Positions 33,801-43,480 of a DNA stretch of 64,000 nt are shown here, in pieces. Numbering within the stretch: position 1 is the first letter of the stretch; every line of letters starts with the position of its first letter. The translations under genes and the position numbers were made by a program. The notes beneath the pieces are model-generated. The model was given only the letters and a program-made list of their open reading frames with translations, searched no databases and was not told the DNA's origin. The stretch comes from Lepisosteus oculatus (lineage: Eukaryota > Chordata > Actinopteri > Semionotiformes > Lepisosteidae): NCBI RefSeq assembly GCF_040954835.1, contig NC_090704.1, forward strand, positions 43,962,979 to 44,026,978. The letters are read 5' to 3'.

Positions 33801-36549
33801 AGCAGGCGATGAATATTATGAAATGCTCGCTGGCATTTGCAGTTGGCAGTGCTGGTATTCTATGGCCCCTTGATAAAACTCTGGACCTGCTAGTTTCTTT
33901 GCTCCTGATACAAAGAAATGGACAGGTTAACAGAGCATGTCATATCCTGAGCATGGTTGTTTTTATATATGTTTATATATGTTTTTAGAATTATATTAAT
34001 TTTCAGTGCTAAGCTATAAACTAAAATAAACATGAAAAAAGCCTTCAACTATCAGCGTTTGCATTTTGTCTTAGAATGCTATCGTCTACTCTTAAAACTT
34101 TTAACATTTCACAGCTGAACAGTTGAGCTGTAATGTATATCATTCCAAGCCTTCTATCAGAAGACTGTAGAAGCCAATTCAAATCTAACAGAAGACAAGC
34201 ATGATCACAAGCATGAACTCCATCTTGAATACGTACATCAGATTCTTACAAGATAAAATGCATGAGACTTTAAAACCAAGAACTGAAAAAAACACTTACT
34301 TGTAAACAACCACTGCAGGCTTGTTTCGCTGCAATGCATAACTATTGCAGTAATAATCTTTTGTTTTCAAGTTAGAAAAGAAAATGATAATATTTCGAAA
34401 ACACACCTAGTGTGTAAAAACCTGTTTATAACACATACCTTTGCAATTTACTCAATAACAATCTGTTGCTTCCCTTCTCTGCTTAATCTCTCTGCATCTC
34501 CTCTCCCAGCAGTCTCAAAGTGCCTTCCTGTTGTTTTAAAAAAGTGTCTTTCATCTTCACAAATTTATTTTTTTACTTTTCGTTTTGCAAAGGTGACAAC
34601 AACATCAGCCTCATGCTTTAGGAACGTGTAGAGTTCTGTGTAACAACATTTCTGTTTCTAGCAGAACGAAATGTGGAGTATGACCATAGCAGACTGCCAC
34701 AGAGTATAATGAATATAAAGATGTATATATATATAACAGAATTTGAACATGCATTTTATATATGCATTATGTAATGAGATATAAAGATGCATTTTAAATA
34801 TAAAAAGGTTTGATCTTTTCTTGACAGTTCAGTCGTAATCTTAAAGAAGAGTAAAACAGCTCAATGTGCTGAAAGCTGCAGTCTGATGATTATATGATGT
34901 TGCTGTTTTTCCAAACTGCAAAATAATAATATTAGCTAATCATTAACACCATCTGTACTTACATCTGGGGCTCCCCTTACAAGAATAAGTGACATTTGGC
35001 TAATATCTTTTGAAAACAGGGGGCAGTAGTACAGTAGCTCCCAGTTCAAGCATATTATAAAAAAGAAAAAAATGTCTTTTAAACTGTGTATGCAATTCAT
35101 TAAATATTTTTTACCAAACTTTTAATTTACTGGTAATCTGAGAATTATCTGAGAACCACTTCCGACCAATGAAAGTGCATGCGTGCATTTCACACATGTA
35201 TTTATGACGACTGTTCGTATGGGTGGAGAAGGTGCAGAGAGCTGGATGATGTTAATATCCGTGCCATGCCTTGGACATGTTTACACCAGCACACAAGGCA
35301 GGCTTTCTTCTTGCTGCTGCTTTACTGGAAGGCCATGCAAATGCATGAAAAATCCCCCGGTTTGTTAAAGGTGCATTGTCAAGGACATGGGTGTATCAAC
35401 AAGTATTCCTGCTGCTTCAGGCTGAATTATTCTGCCCAGGGCTGCAGCCAGGAATTGTATTGCCTGGGAAAGATGCTATGAGTGAAGTCCCCTTACCAAT
35501 CTAGCTAGTGCACAATCTGCCTTCAAAAGCTTGAAATTTATGACAGGATTTAGATCATATAGAATCAAACTGAGGTTTACAGTAAGGGAATATTTCTAGG
35601 ACTTGTAAGGATGTTTGATCAATAGAATAATAATATACAGCATGCTCACCCTTGACTATACCCATTGCAGGGTTTTGATGTCCCAGTTCTTTCGATTTCT
35701 TTGTCTTATTTCTACACATACATTTCTCTAGACATGCAGAGCAATGTGACAATTTAGTCTTTAGCAATGAAAACCTTTTACCGGTGTAATCATTCTTCAG
35801 AACTTGTTTAATACTTTTATCACTCCAAACTGGGAACACTCAACTGCACATTTCGCAATCTGTTTTTCTTTGCCTATTTTTATTGTTGCTGTAATCCACT
35901 GGCTATGTTTTTGTCATCTCTACAGGGTAAGTTGCAAAATAGATTTAGTTTAGTTTCGCTTGTGTGGCTGTTTTTGGAACATTTGTCCGACTTCTCCTTG
36001 GCAGTGTAATATAAAAGCTCATTAAGAGTGATGTTTTGTAGAACAAAGTAGGCTGTAATGTTTGGGAAGGCCTGTGTTGATGACTGAGCTTAATTCACAT
36101 CCATTCCTAATTAACCCTTTGACATTTCTCTAGAGATCAATACCCTGTACAGTGTTCAGTTTGTGTGTGGGGCGCAGCCCCCATTGAAACCCACCTTCTC
36201 TCTAAGCTATATACCTACAGCTCTTCGGCTTCTTTGTGGCTTCTGGAACAACTTCCTTTCAGCCAATCTGTTAAATTTCATCATTTTGTTCAGCTCATTA
36301 AAAACAATCAATGGGTTCATTTAACAACCACTTTGAAGTGCAATATAACACTGGCATAGTCTGTTTATGTCATATGTCATCTGAGAATATTCTGTTCTGT
36401 CAAGTCCTGCTTCTCGTCACTAGAGATCCTGCAGAATGGGTGATGCACTTACCGCTCCAAGTGTCCGCAGAGGAGGACTGGCTGAGTCTGTGAAGGCATC
36501 TCTCTAAGGCATGATGGATGCGGTCCTCTGTGCACGAGGTATGCTGCAT
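18748..36549 (-). CDS. pik3r5: pik3r5, complete coding sequence (p101 subunit of PI3K-gamma)
   Basis: Regulatory subunit 5 of class IB PI3-kinase. p101 binds p110-gamma and G-beta-gamma, so that GPCRs activate PIP3 synthesis at the plasma membrane. Minus-strand join: 36549-36453, 33583-33483, 32629-32561, 32115-31977, 30449-30380, 28803-28629, 27275-27107, 26997-26929, 25656-25020, 24606-24456, 24054-23929, 23439-23311, 22549-22456, 20955-20879, 20509-20416, 19823-19741, 19422-19307, 18889-18748. This totals 2538 nt, 845 aa plus TGA; human p101 is about 880 aa. All introns are GT-AG and all phases fit. Order: helical N-terminus (1-217), an acidic tract (about 316-334) and Ser-rich linker (340-460), a conserved core from about 465 ([15 protein letters not shown]), then the C-terminal region associated with G-beta-gamma binding, with [13 protein letters not shown] at 748-760. 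The C-terminus reads [13 protein letters not shown], against LCLPIMTFSGALP in human. pik3r6 lies downstream in the same direction. Confidence 0.96.
19307..19422 (-). CDS. pik3r5: pik3r5 exon 17
   Basis: 116 nt, residues 761-799: [20 protein letters not shown] then [13 protein letters not shown]. Acceptor TTCTGCAG|CAA. The donor is CCAG|GTGCTG, a poor match to the GTRAGT consensus, but it is the one that keeps the frame into the last exon. Confidence 0.93.
19741..19823 (-). CDS. pik3r5: pik3r5 exon 16
   Basis: 83 nt, residues 733-760: [18 protein letters not shown] then [10 protein letters not shown]. The basic [10 protein letters not shown] segment is nearly identical in human p101 and lies in its G-beta-gamma-binding C-terminal region. 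Acceptor GTTTAG|AT, donor TCAG|GTGAGC. Confidence 0.95.
20416..20509 (-). CDS. pik3r5: pik3r5 exon 15
   Basis: 94 nt, residues 702-733: [20 protein letters not shown] then ACKKPEEL. Human has SGRSRWSNLEKVCTSVNLNK. Acceptor CTTCTAG|GTG, donor CTAG|GTATGG. Confidence 0.95.
20879..20955 (-). CDS. pik3r5: pik3r5 exon 14
   Basis: 77 nt, residues 676-701: [22 protein letters not shown]. Human has [20 protein letters not shown]. Acceptor TTTGCAG|GG, donor TAAG|GTAGAT. Too short to show as a long open frame. Confidence 0.95.
21227..21266. promoter_or_regulatory. Inverted pair of CACGTG E-boxes in pik3r5 intron 13
   Basis: AGTCACGTGT (21227-21236) and ACACGTGACT (21257-21266) are perfect 10-base inverted repeats, each centred on CACGTG, 28 bases apart. 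GTCACGTG resembles the site of bHLH-zip factors of the TFE/MITF and USF types. Function is not shown. Confidence 0.35.
22456..22549 (-). CDS. pik3r5: pik3r5 exon 13
   Basis: 94 nt, residues 645-676: [20 protein letters not shown] then [11 protein letters not shown]. Human has [20 protein letters not shown]. Acceptor GTGGTAG|CTG, donor TCTG|GTGAGT. Confidence 0.95.
22675..23240 (+). mobile_element. 5S-rRNA-derived SINE, full-length copy
   Basis: The head resembles 5S rRNA: TATCACCCTGCAACTC, then GAGCCTGGTCAGTCCCTGGA and CAGGAGACCTCCTGGGAA, covering the internal pol III promoter region. The body carries GGTCCTGACTCTCTGTGGTC, GGCCAAATTTCCCCCTGGCC and GGTGGGGCTGCACACTGGTG. The tail carries the ACCTGTAAAGC...TTTTGAGTG motif. 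Inserted in pik3r5 intron 12, opposite to the gene. Heads of this kind define the SINE3 class. Confidence 0.85.
23311..23439 (-). CDS. pik3r5: pik3r5 exon 12
   Basis: 129 nt, 43 codons, residues 602-644: [20 protein letters not shown] then LVQLYQAE. Acceptor TTTTCAG|CAA, donor TGAG|GTGAGG. A 5S-derived SINE lies in the following intron. Confidence 0.96.
23929..24054 (-). CDS. pik3r5: pik3r5 exon 11
   Basis: 126 nt, 42 codons, residues 560-601: [18 protein letters not shown] then [18 protein letters not shown]. Very close to human [20 protein letters not shown]. Acceptor GGCACAG|GAC, donor CCAG|GTGAGG. Confidence 0.96.
24456..24606 (-). CDS. pik3r5: pik3r5 exon 10
   Basis: 151 nt, residues 509-559: [18 protein letters not shown] then a Ser/Pro-rich piece to SMAV. 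The acceptor must be CTCTAG|ACTTCAG (24607), because using the later CTTCAG would break the frame. Donor GTG|GTAAAT. Confidence 0.94.
25020..25656 (-). CDS. pik3r5: pik3r5 exon 9 (acidic and Ser-rich linker exon)
   Basis: 637 nt, residues 297-509. Begins [12 protein letters not shown], runs through an Asp/Glu tract (about 316-334), then a Ser/Thr-rich low-complexity segment (about 340-460) likely to be disordered and phosphorylated. Ends in the conserved [37 protein letters not shown]. Acceptor TTCTCAG|AC, donor TCAG|GTAAAA. This exon is one uninterrupted open frame. Open frames on the opposite strand are shadows. Confidence 0.97.
26929..26997 (-). CDS. pik3r5: pik3r5 exon 8
   Basis: 69 nt, residues 274-297: [18 protein letters not shown] then KDNF. 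Human p101 has [20 protein letters not shown]. Acceptor GCGACAG|GC, donor TTCG|GTAAGA. Confidence 0.93.
27107..27275 (-). CDS. pik3r5: pik3r5 exon 7
   Basis: 169 nt, residues 218-274: [20 protein letters not shown], then [19 protein letters not shown]. Less conserved than its neighbours, but the length, phase (0 to 1) and helical character fit. Acceptor CTCCAG|TCG, donor GAAG|GTGAGG. Confidence 0.9.
28629..28803 (-). CDS. pik3r5: pik3r5 exon 6
   Basis: 175 nt, residues 159-217: [20 protein letters not shown], then [19 protein letters not shown]. Acceptor TTTGCCAG|AAC, donor GGAG|GTAAAC. Close to human TVLLLNPVEVQAEFLAVANK. Confidence 0.95.
29665..29880 (+). repeat. Possible dispersed repeat in pik3r5 intron 5
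   Basis: GGTAGCCAGGCCCTGGTCCA, then GTTCAGGCTGGAACACATG and TTAATAAGTTCCTTGGTTCA resemble a common fish repeat with a GGCCAACCCTGGTCCTGGAG-type start. Single copy in this window, so weakly supported. Confidence 0.3.
30380..30449 (-). CDS. pik3r5: pik3r5 exon 5
   Basis: 70 nt, residues 136-159: [18 protein letters not shown] and on. Human p101 has ISYQRLVRAEQGL here. Acceptor TCCACAG|GG, donor CAT|GTAAGT. Confidence 0.94.
31977..32115 (-). CDS. pik3r5: pik3r5 exon 4
   Basis: 139 nt, residues 90-136: [47 protein letters not shown]. Acceptor CTTCCCAG|ACT, donor CCAG|GTACTC. The FLTWP-PYCS motif is shared with mammalian p101. Confidence 0.95.
32561..32629 (-). CDS. pik3r5: pik3r5 exon 3
   Basis: 69 nt, 23 whole codons, residues 67-89: [20 protein letters not shown] and ALQ. 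Acceptor TTTCCAG|GTG, donor ACAG|GTGAGG. Part of the N-terminal helical region. Confidence 0.95.
32765..33312 (-). mobile_element. 5S-rRNA-derived SINE, minus-strand copy
   Basis: Reverse complement of the family at 22675: CACTCCACTCAAAGCGCTTT at the tail, GATGGGGATTATTAGGAGGC and GGGGGAAATTTGGCC in the body, and GGTCTCCAATCTGGGTACTG from the 5S-like head. The head is partly duplicated (two copies of ATTGTGAGCTGC at 33249-33300). Lies in pik3r5 intron 2 in the same orientation as the gene. Confidence 0.82.
33483..33583 (-). CDS. pik3r5: pik3r5 exon 2
   Basis: 101 nt, residues 33-66: [18 protein letters not shown] then [16 protein letters not shown]. Acceptor TGTCCAG|CC, donor GAG|GTGAGA. Enters in phase 1 and leaves in phase 0. 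Paralogous to the pik3r6 exon at 445-536. Confidence 0.95.
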
Positions 36550-36562
36550 CTTAATTCATCGC
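36453..36562 (-). CDS. pik3r5: pik3r5 exon 1 (start codon exon; CDS from 36549)
   Basis: Encodes [20 protein letters not shown] and on to TWS, residues 1-33 (last split), matching the p101 N-terminus. The ATG at 36549-36547 has A at -3. An acceptor TTTCCTAG|GCG places the exon start at 36562, so at least one untranslated exon lies upstream. A two-codon uORF (36559-36551) ends one base before the ATG. Donor GCG|GTAAGT. Confidence 0.93.
36551..36559 (-). CDS. Two-codon uORF of pik3r5
   Basis: ATG AAT TAA, lying in the exon 1 leader and ending one base before the main ATG. Both ATGs have a purine at -3. Seen directly; any effect on translation is inference. Confidence 0.5.
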   Translation of the reverse strand: MN

Positions 36563-38156
36563 CTAGGAAAGACATCATTTACGCTGGCATTTAGAAACGT
36601 TTCGCTTTAAAACCATTTGATGCTGTTCTGAGAAGAACAGCTGTGGGGAATTACAGGGAATTCACAAAGGCTGTTTGTACTTGTTATTGGCACCGCAGTG
36701 GCACTGCATTGGCACGTTGTTGTTTTTGGCATTGCATTCTCCCCCTTTAGGAGAAAAACAAAACAAAAACCCAAAGCAGAAGCCTGCAATAACTAAATTA
36801 ATAGCCAAAAAACAAACAGAATAGCTCAAAGGCAGCAAACCTCCACAACTGCTTCATTGTGAAACTGTAACTCTTCTATGGGTGTTCACTACTTTTTTAA
36901 AGGAATTTATTATGCAGCTTTAGAGCAGAGTAGCTTCTCTGTCTCCCATGGGTAGGCCTTACTGGATCATCAGTGTTTATACCATTCGTACTGCAGGACG
37001 GCCAGGGTCCATCAGCTGGCTCAGCCAGTCAGGTTAAGCAGGTTAAGCACCAGTACAGCTCGAACCTGAGAAATGTCATCATGTCGCTAGCTGACCATGA
37101 CTGAGTTTCCCCAAGTGGTACCGCTCCACCAGCGTTGGGTTGGAGATTAGCTGACATGAGTCTTCTTGGTTTTTTTGGAAAAGAGATTCTGTTGCTTTTA
37201 GTTTGTCATCATTGGAAAAGTGCCATTAGGAATGCACACCAAACCCAGTGATTCTTCTTGGGAAGGAAAGTAATGATATATTTGCAAGGAGTTAAAGGTG
37301 GTGGTATAAGTAAGTAAAATATTGATTTAATCTAAGTCAAAATGATCAGAGGACATTTCATTATTATCTACTAAGGTGCTTTTTTGGTGCTTGTCAGTGT
37401 CAAAACAAACTTTTATGAAATCTAGTGTTACCACCTACTTCTCCAGTTTTACTGATGACCTAAGTATATTGTGTCATTTGTCTGAAAATTACCATTGACA
37501 GCATTTACAGATGTGATCACAAGCACATGAGCTGTAAAGTCCGATGGCCATTTTAGGCAACTCTGGTCTTATGTCAGGTTTCGCTGTCTCCTCATGGCTT
37601 CCTGCTTTCATCGTAGTCCAGAACCAGCACAGTGTGTCAACACTACAGTACTGAGCTTGGAAAACGGAAAACACTGCGCAATGAATGCCTCATGATCATT
37701 CTGAAATTCTGGAAAAAAATGCAAACATGGCATTTTCCAGCTATATTGTGAAGGACGGGCTCAATTTATTTTCTCTCTGACATTACTCAGGTAAGTGAAG
37801 GTTAACCATTAAAAACAAAGGTCAAAACTGAGCCCTTAAAATCCTTCAGACAACAAAAAGAGTGGTGTTTTTTAAATTGTCTGCTGCAACTCAATAACTT
37901 CACTTTTCTGGATGACTGCTGGAAGTCACCGTAAGTTTTCTGTGTCACAGAGTCCTTAATGACTTTCTGAGGAAATGACGGAGCTGATGTAATCTGAAGA
38001 AACAATTACACTCACGGAATCGCATATGTGATTTGTGAAACACTTTCCTTAGGAAACTCAAGCCTTAAGAACAGTATGATTTTCCAGTATGACAGTATGT
38101 CTTTCTACAACTAGAAAGACAATCCTGTCAAAATGGACAGTTGTAAGTGTGTTCTT

Positions 38157-38498
38157 AACCATCCATTTTTAACAGCTTTGTCCAATTCAGGGTCGAGGGG
38201 AGCCTGTTCTGGCAAGCAACAGGTGCAAGGCAGGATACACCCTGGACAGGATGCCTGTCCATTGCAGGGCACACACAGACACAGATACGCACAAACTCAC
38301 ACCAGGGCCAGTTTTCATAGAAGCCAATTAACCTCCCAGTGCTGTAAGTCTTTGGACTGTGAGAGGAAACCAGAGTGCGCTAAGGAAATCCTTCCAATCA
38401 CAGGGGGAACATACAAACTCCATGCAGATAGTTTCTCAGGAATTGAACCCAGGGCCTCAGCACTGTGAGGCAGCACTGTGCCACCATGCCACCCCCCA
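38157..38498 (+). repeat. Dispersed repeat, family A (near full-length)
   Basis: GGGTCGAGGGGAGCCTGTTC, ACACCCTGGACAGGATGCC, AGCCAATTAACCTCCCAGTG, GGACTGTGAGAGGAAACC, GAATTGAACCCAGGGCCT and a terminal TGTGCCACCATGCC. Same order as the 46413 copy. The open frames across it are not genes. Confidence 0.8.
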
Positions 38499-39034
38499 TG
38501 AAAAGCATAACAGATAAAAATTTCACTTGAGACATGCAGCATATGGCTGGGATAAAGGGCTGTTTGCCACACTGAGAATGACGTGAAGAGTTTCGGGTCT
38601 TCAAGTAATTAGCAATTAATTTACAACCAGTTTAGTTTCACAGCGGGCTGCACTGGTACTTTATTACAAATGTAATCATGCCGCCCACCTTCCTATTCTA
38701 GTGGACAGTCCCTAACTCAAATGGCCCACAAACATGTCACAGATAGAGATGGAAGGTAACACTTCTAATACTGACAGCTGACATGAATATCTGACGGCGT
38801 CATTATCACTCGCTCAGGGACATCCAGAGCGTCACATCTCCCCTATCCGTCAGGTAGTCTAAGCTGATGCTTCCGAACGTGCAAGTATTAAAAAGGAGAA
38901 AACACAAATGAACAACAACACGAACCTCTGCCTCAAACCCGGGTGAAGTCCGCCCGCAGCCACACACAAACACAGGGTGTGGATACAGACAGATGCACAC
39001 CTGCCCTGCTGAAGAACATGAGTATCAATGCACA

Positions 39035-39790
39035 CACAACGAGGCCATTCGGCCACACCTGACAGGATTGATTGTGAGGATCTGTCTGACCCAGGGACCA
39101 CATCCAGACATTTCTTGAAACACGCCAGGGCACCGGCTTCAATAAGATAGCTGTTTCAGACCCTCCCAAGCCTGAGTGTAAACGAATGCCTCCTGGTTTC
39201 ACTTCTGAATGCACTGCCCCATAGTTTTCACTTCTGCTCCATGCTTTGCGTTTCACTGTTGGTTCTGAAGAAGTGAGCTGGGTTGCATTTTTATTGCTTT
39301 TTATTGCTATAGAGTCTAGATTAAGTCATTTTCATAAGCAACTTCTCCAAGGTTGGTGCTTCCCATCGGTACTTAAAATGCATATTTTACATCCTGCACG
39401 GAATACACTGAACTTATCTACATTAAAATTCATCTTTCAGGTGTTTGCCCAGTCTTGAATTCAGTCTAAATCTTTCTGAATATCCTTTGCAGCTCCCCAG
39501 ATTTTTCTTAATCCTTCAAGTTTAAGCCGATCTGAAAAACTGAGAAGTTAACTAGTAGATTGTTATACATTAGAACGATCAGTGGTCCTAGTACAGGGAG
39601 GAACGCCATTAATTAATTAATTTCACTACCCCAGTTCCCCCATCTGTAATCTGTTTCCTAACCATTAACCAGTTATTCGTTCCACCTTGAGAGCCTACCA
39701 CTTTCCTGCAATTTCAGGTCTTTTAAAAATATAAATACAAATGGACCACATGACACGTTTGCTTTGTATTCTCAGCATAGAAGTGGGGCA
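39035..39790 (+). repeat. Dispersed repeat, family C (long degenerate copy)
   Basis: Starts GAGGCCATTCGGCCACACC. It then carries ACATTTCTTGAAACACGCCA, ATGCCTCCTGGTTTCACTTC, CACTGTTGGTTCTGAAGAAG, GCCCAGTCTTGAATTCAGTC and CAGTGGTCCTAGTACAGGGA. This is a recognisable dispersed fish repeat, probably the antisense of a non-LTR retroelement, eroded beyond coding. Other pieces are at 5140 and 10320 in reverse. Confidence 0.55.
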
Positions 39791-42700
39791 AGTGCAAATC
39801 TTAGACAGGGAATATGACTAGGGTGTAAGAACTGACTCACGTAGCAGACCTGGGATTTCTAAGCAACCACAGGGGAACCCCAGCTCGGTCAGTTTCATGA
39901 GGGCTTGTTTTAGTTGCCTACCCACTCAGAGAAAAGAGAAAGCCCACAATGCCTGCTTCAATGCCAGTTACTGTTGACCTAAACAGCATTTCTGAACTGA
40001 AGGCCATGGACTGTGTTTACAGATGTGAATGCAAGCACATGGGATTAAGTGTTACTTATCATTTTGGGGAACCCAGTTGTTAATTCAGATTTTCAAGACC
40101 TTCAGCACTCTCCAGAACGCCTTGCAAATGTATTCTGGACTGGAGGGGTGGTCAGTACAGAGTATTTATGTGTTTCCAGCTCGATTTGCTTTAACGTTTT
40201 AAGTTTTTGAGTATTTTTTTAAGTATTTTTGTCTTTGTCTGTTTCTCCTCTAAAAAAGCGAGATACATAGCCCACAGAATTGGAACACATTTAAGAAAGC
40301 CTGGCGTGTAGAAGCCACAGCAAACAGGAGGAGGAGTGTTGCTTAAATTGGATCATTACATGGACATGTTCGTTCACCTTGCTGTTGCCCAGGAGAAGAT
40401 ATTAGTCAAACAAGCCAAGCAGTTTCTGAACTGGAACTCGCTGATATGATTGTATGACAAATTCTGGCAAAATTTGCATAGCAGAGCAGAGTAAAAGGAA
40501 CTGGCCAGGCCATTTGCATGCTTTTGTTCTGCTAAAAAACACCAGAAAAAGCATAGTGTTTTATTTTTAAAATACTTTAAAATGTTTTACATATTTTTAG
40601 AGAATGAAAACGAGGTGGAAAAAACGTTTTGTTCACATTGTGTGAGAAGAATGTTACAGAAACAAAGACTTTCTTTCATCTTCTTGTATAAAGCCACAAT
40701 TAATAAACACATAGATTTTTTATTAGGATTTATCAGAGTGACATAGCTAACTCTAAGCAGTGGCACAAATACATTTAGACAAAGACCTAAAATGATAAGC
40801 TGTAGAGGTTAGAATGGGAGTTAAGACCAGTAGACTAGATTACTCTTTATCAAATCGCAGGAGACAGAACTTAAAAAGCAGAATAACAACACGCGGCATT
40901 TCCTTCTCTTGTAGTGTTGCAATCGGACAAAGAGATAATCAATATTCATACCCATAATTCATGGTGCACAGTGAGCTGAACAGCTGAAATCTTCTGTACG
41001 TCATATAGGATGTCAATGTAGGGTAAGTGGGTTGGGCTCTTAATACATCCTCTTTTTTAGAAATTTTCAATTTCTGCAACATAATAAAGTCTTTTCCAAC
41101 CTTTCGGCACACAGAATAAAGTAACACATGCAATGTGTGTTTTTTAGAAAACTTGGGTTTAGAAGTTCAGAGGCTATGAGTAAGAGACTAGCTTTATTAC
41201 GTCAGTTTGGCTTCATGCAGCTCTCTCTTGACACTGAGCACATTAAAGCCAGCCCCTTTTCACTGATTCCTATCAGTGTTTTCAGAGGTATTACTTGCTC
41301 AGCTGTTTCAGAAACATAACTTCTATCTTCAATGAAAAGGGAACTAATCCGTTTCTTACTAACAGTAACATATAAACAAATGTTCTTACACAGAAGGCAC
41401 TGAATCTTATACATACTGACATTTCAGCTCCTCTATGCCCTACCGTATACTGTACTGGGGGGCTGCTCGTGAATGAAGTTTTCACTATTTTTACACATGT
41501 GGGTTTCAGAAAAAGACAGGAAATGTCCTCAGTTTGCAGCTGCAGAGGTAAAGCAGACTATTACCTTGCATGCTAATGAATGGCGGATGAGAACTGAAGG
41601 TCATGCAGTTCAGCGCAATGAGAAGGGATCTTTTACATTAACAGCACTTGGCACAGCAAGCAGGAAATGTATACCTCTGCAGGGAATGAACCGACTCCAT
41701 TCACAATTATTCCACTGTTTACAGCAAGGGAATGGAAACAAAAACAAAACAGCTTGAAATAACATTTTGGATTTGTCCCCGATTTGAATACCAAATGCCT
41801 TCTCCTGAAGTCTTGACTTGCAAATATACAGAGGTGTGCTCTATCCTGTATACACTTCAACAGATCAATGCAGTGTTAGCTGGCACTGGAAAACAGACTT
41901 CAGCTTCACTGACTTTGAAACATATGTATGTAGATCATGCCTGAGCAAGCTTCTGTGTGACAAGATGATATAGAATATATGACAAGCAGTTGCAGTGAGG
42001 ATACATGATGTGTGACAGTCGATCACTGGTTGGAATGAATTTGATGTATAAAGAGGGCATTAGCTTGGTTGTTCCATCTCCTGAAAACTACAATTGTGAA
42101 GCATGGTTTTAAATTATTTAAAAAACTACTCAGAAGGAAGAAAAAATAACATTCTTGACTGAACTTCTGAAAGCCCTACATTTATGTCAGACAGAGTATT
42201 GGATCTCACCAGACCTAAACTGAGAACATGACAGAAGGAAAAGGCAATGACTACAGCGCTGTCACTAGGACAGTCACTGAAGCTGTAACTACGACGGGCA
42301 GAGATAAGTGCCTGGTCTGCACCAAATGCTGGGAAACGAATGCTCTATGAGGGTGTTACACACTGAGGTTTCTATGTGAGAGACAGAAAGAACTATCTTA
42401 AATGATTAATTGGAGGTGCTAACACGGGAATGTCAATTTGGAATCTGCTAAAAGCTGTTTTCTCCTCATTCCCCCCTCACAAAAAAAAATGTATTTCAGA
42501 CTGACAAAAAACAACATTTTGCACACTTCTTATTTTGGCTGTAAAATGTTGAAATCATGAAATCATTCCCTTTCATAAGGGGATGTGTGCATTTCCTTTC
42601 TAATGTCAACAAGTTTAGTTCCACATTTGAAGGTTTTGCAATAAGGAAAGACAGCTGACACCAACCTATCCCAGTGTCCTTGTCTTCCACACTGCTGAAC

Positions 42701-43258
42701 AGCCCTCAGCACCAAGAATGAGCTTCTGCTTGTCTCTGACATCAGGCGGAATTATTATGTATAAACTTTCAGGATGTATTCTGTGATAGCCAGTGTCTTT
42801 TACATCTTGAAATTGGTGTTATAATAGGTGCTGCAACTATATTTAAATTCCAAGATCCACTGGTAACGAACTTTCCATTATTTAACTGCTTTCAGAAAAT
42901 GCAATCATCTAAAAATCATTGCGCTACTGTATGATTTCAATGACATCAGAAAATATATTTTAATTTTGGTTAAATGCTAATTGGAATGAGAGTGCATATC
43001 TTTTACATTGCAGTCCCTGTGAATGTGACATCAGTGCTGAATGTACTGCTGTAGTCTCGGTTTCTGTTGCTTTCATATTAATATTAGGTCCTCAGTTAGA
43101 CAGCGTTGGATACCATTGCTAGTACAAAACAAACCAATGTTTATAACTGGAATTATGAAATTAAGTGGCGTTTAACTTCACAATAAAACCACAATGTTAA
43201 AATGCGGCCCTCAAAGTTGAAAGAATAGAAACAACTGATAAGGAAAGGCAAACATACC

Positions 43259-43480
43259 TTTGATGCAGAGAGATGAGAGAAACAAGGAGATCAGGCCTTT
43301 CTCCAGATTAAAATTTAAGACAAAATATATCATTAAACCACCACGTCCGCTCCAAAGAATGACACGGATTCAACCAAGTAAACTCATAATCCACTTCACA
43401 GCGGCGCTGGTTAACGCCAAGAACACACTCCTGAGACAGAGGCTGCCCTAGATCTTCACTTGACAGAACTCGGAAAAAGT
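43259..43480 (-). other. Candidate untranslated first exon of pik3r5
   Basis: On the minus strand, TGCATCAAAG|GTATGTTTG is a strong donor at 43258. It is preceded by a somewhat CpG-enriched stretch (AACCAGCGCCGCTGTG, GGAGCGGACGTGG). pik3r5 exon 1 has an acceptor upstream of its ATG, so a leader exon must exist. This is the best site I found, but it is unproven. Confidence 0.25.

Larger units (their letters stand above)
28804..36452. other. pik3r5: pik3r5 introns, 5' half
   Basis: Introns between exons 1 and 6, A/T-rich. They hold a minus-strand 5S-type SINE (32765-33312) and a weak repeat (29665-29880). The 2.9 kb intron 1 (33584-36452) and the 1.5 kb intron 4 show no other recognisable feature. 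Confidence 0.7.
36563..43200. other. Upstream (presumed first intron) region of pik3r5
   Basis: No supported gene. Contains family A (38157-38498) and family C (39035-39790) repeats. Otherwise A/T-rich sequence with only short chance open frames. Confidence 0.6.

Noticed and set aside
38133..38468. 111-codon plus-strand open frame
   Set aside because: Lies wholly in a family A repeat.
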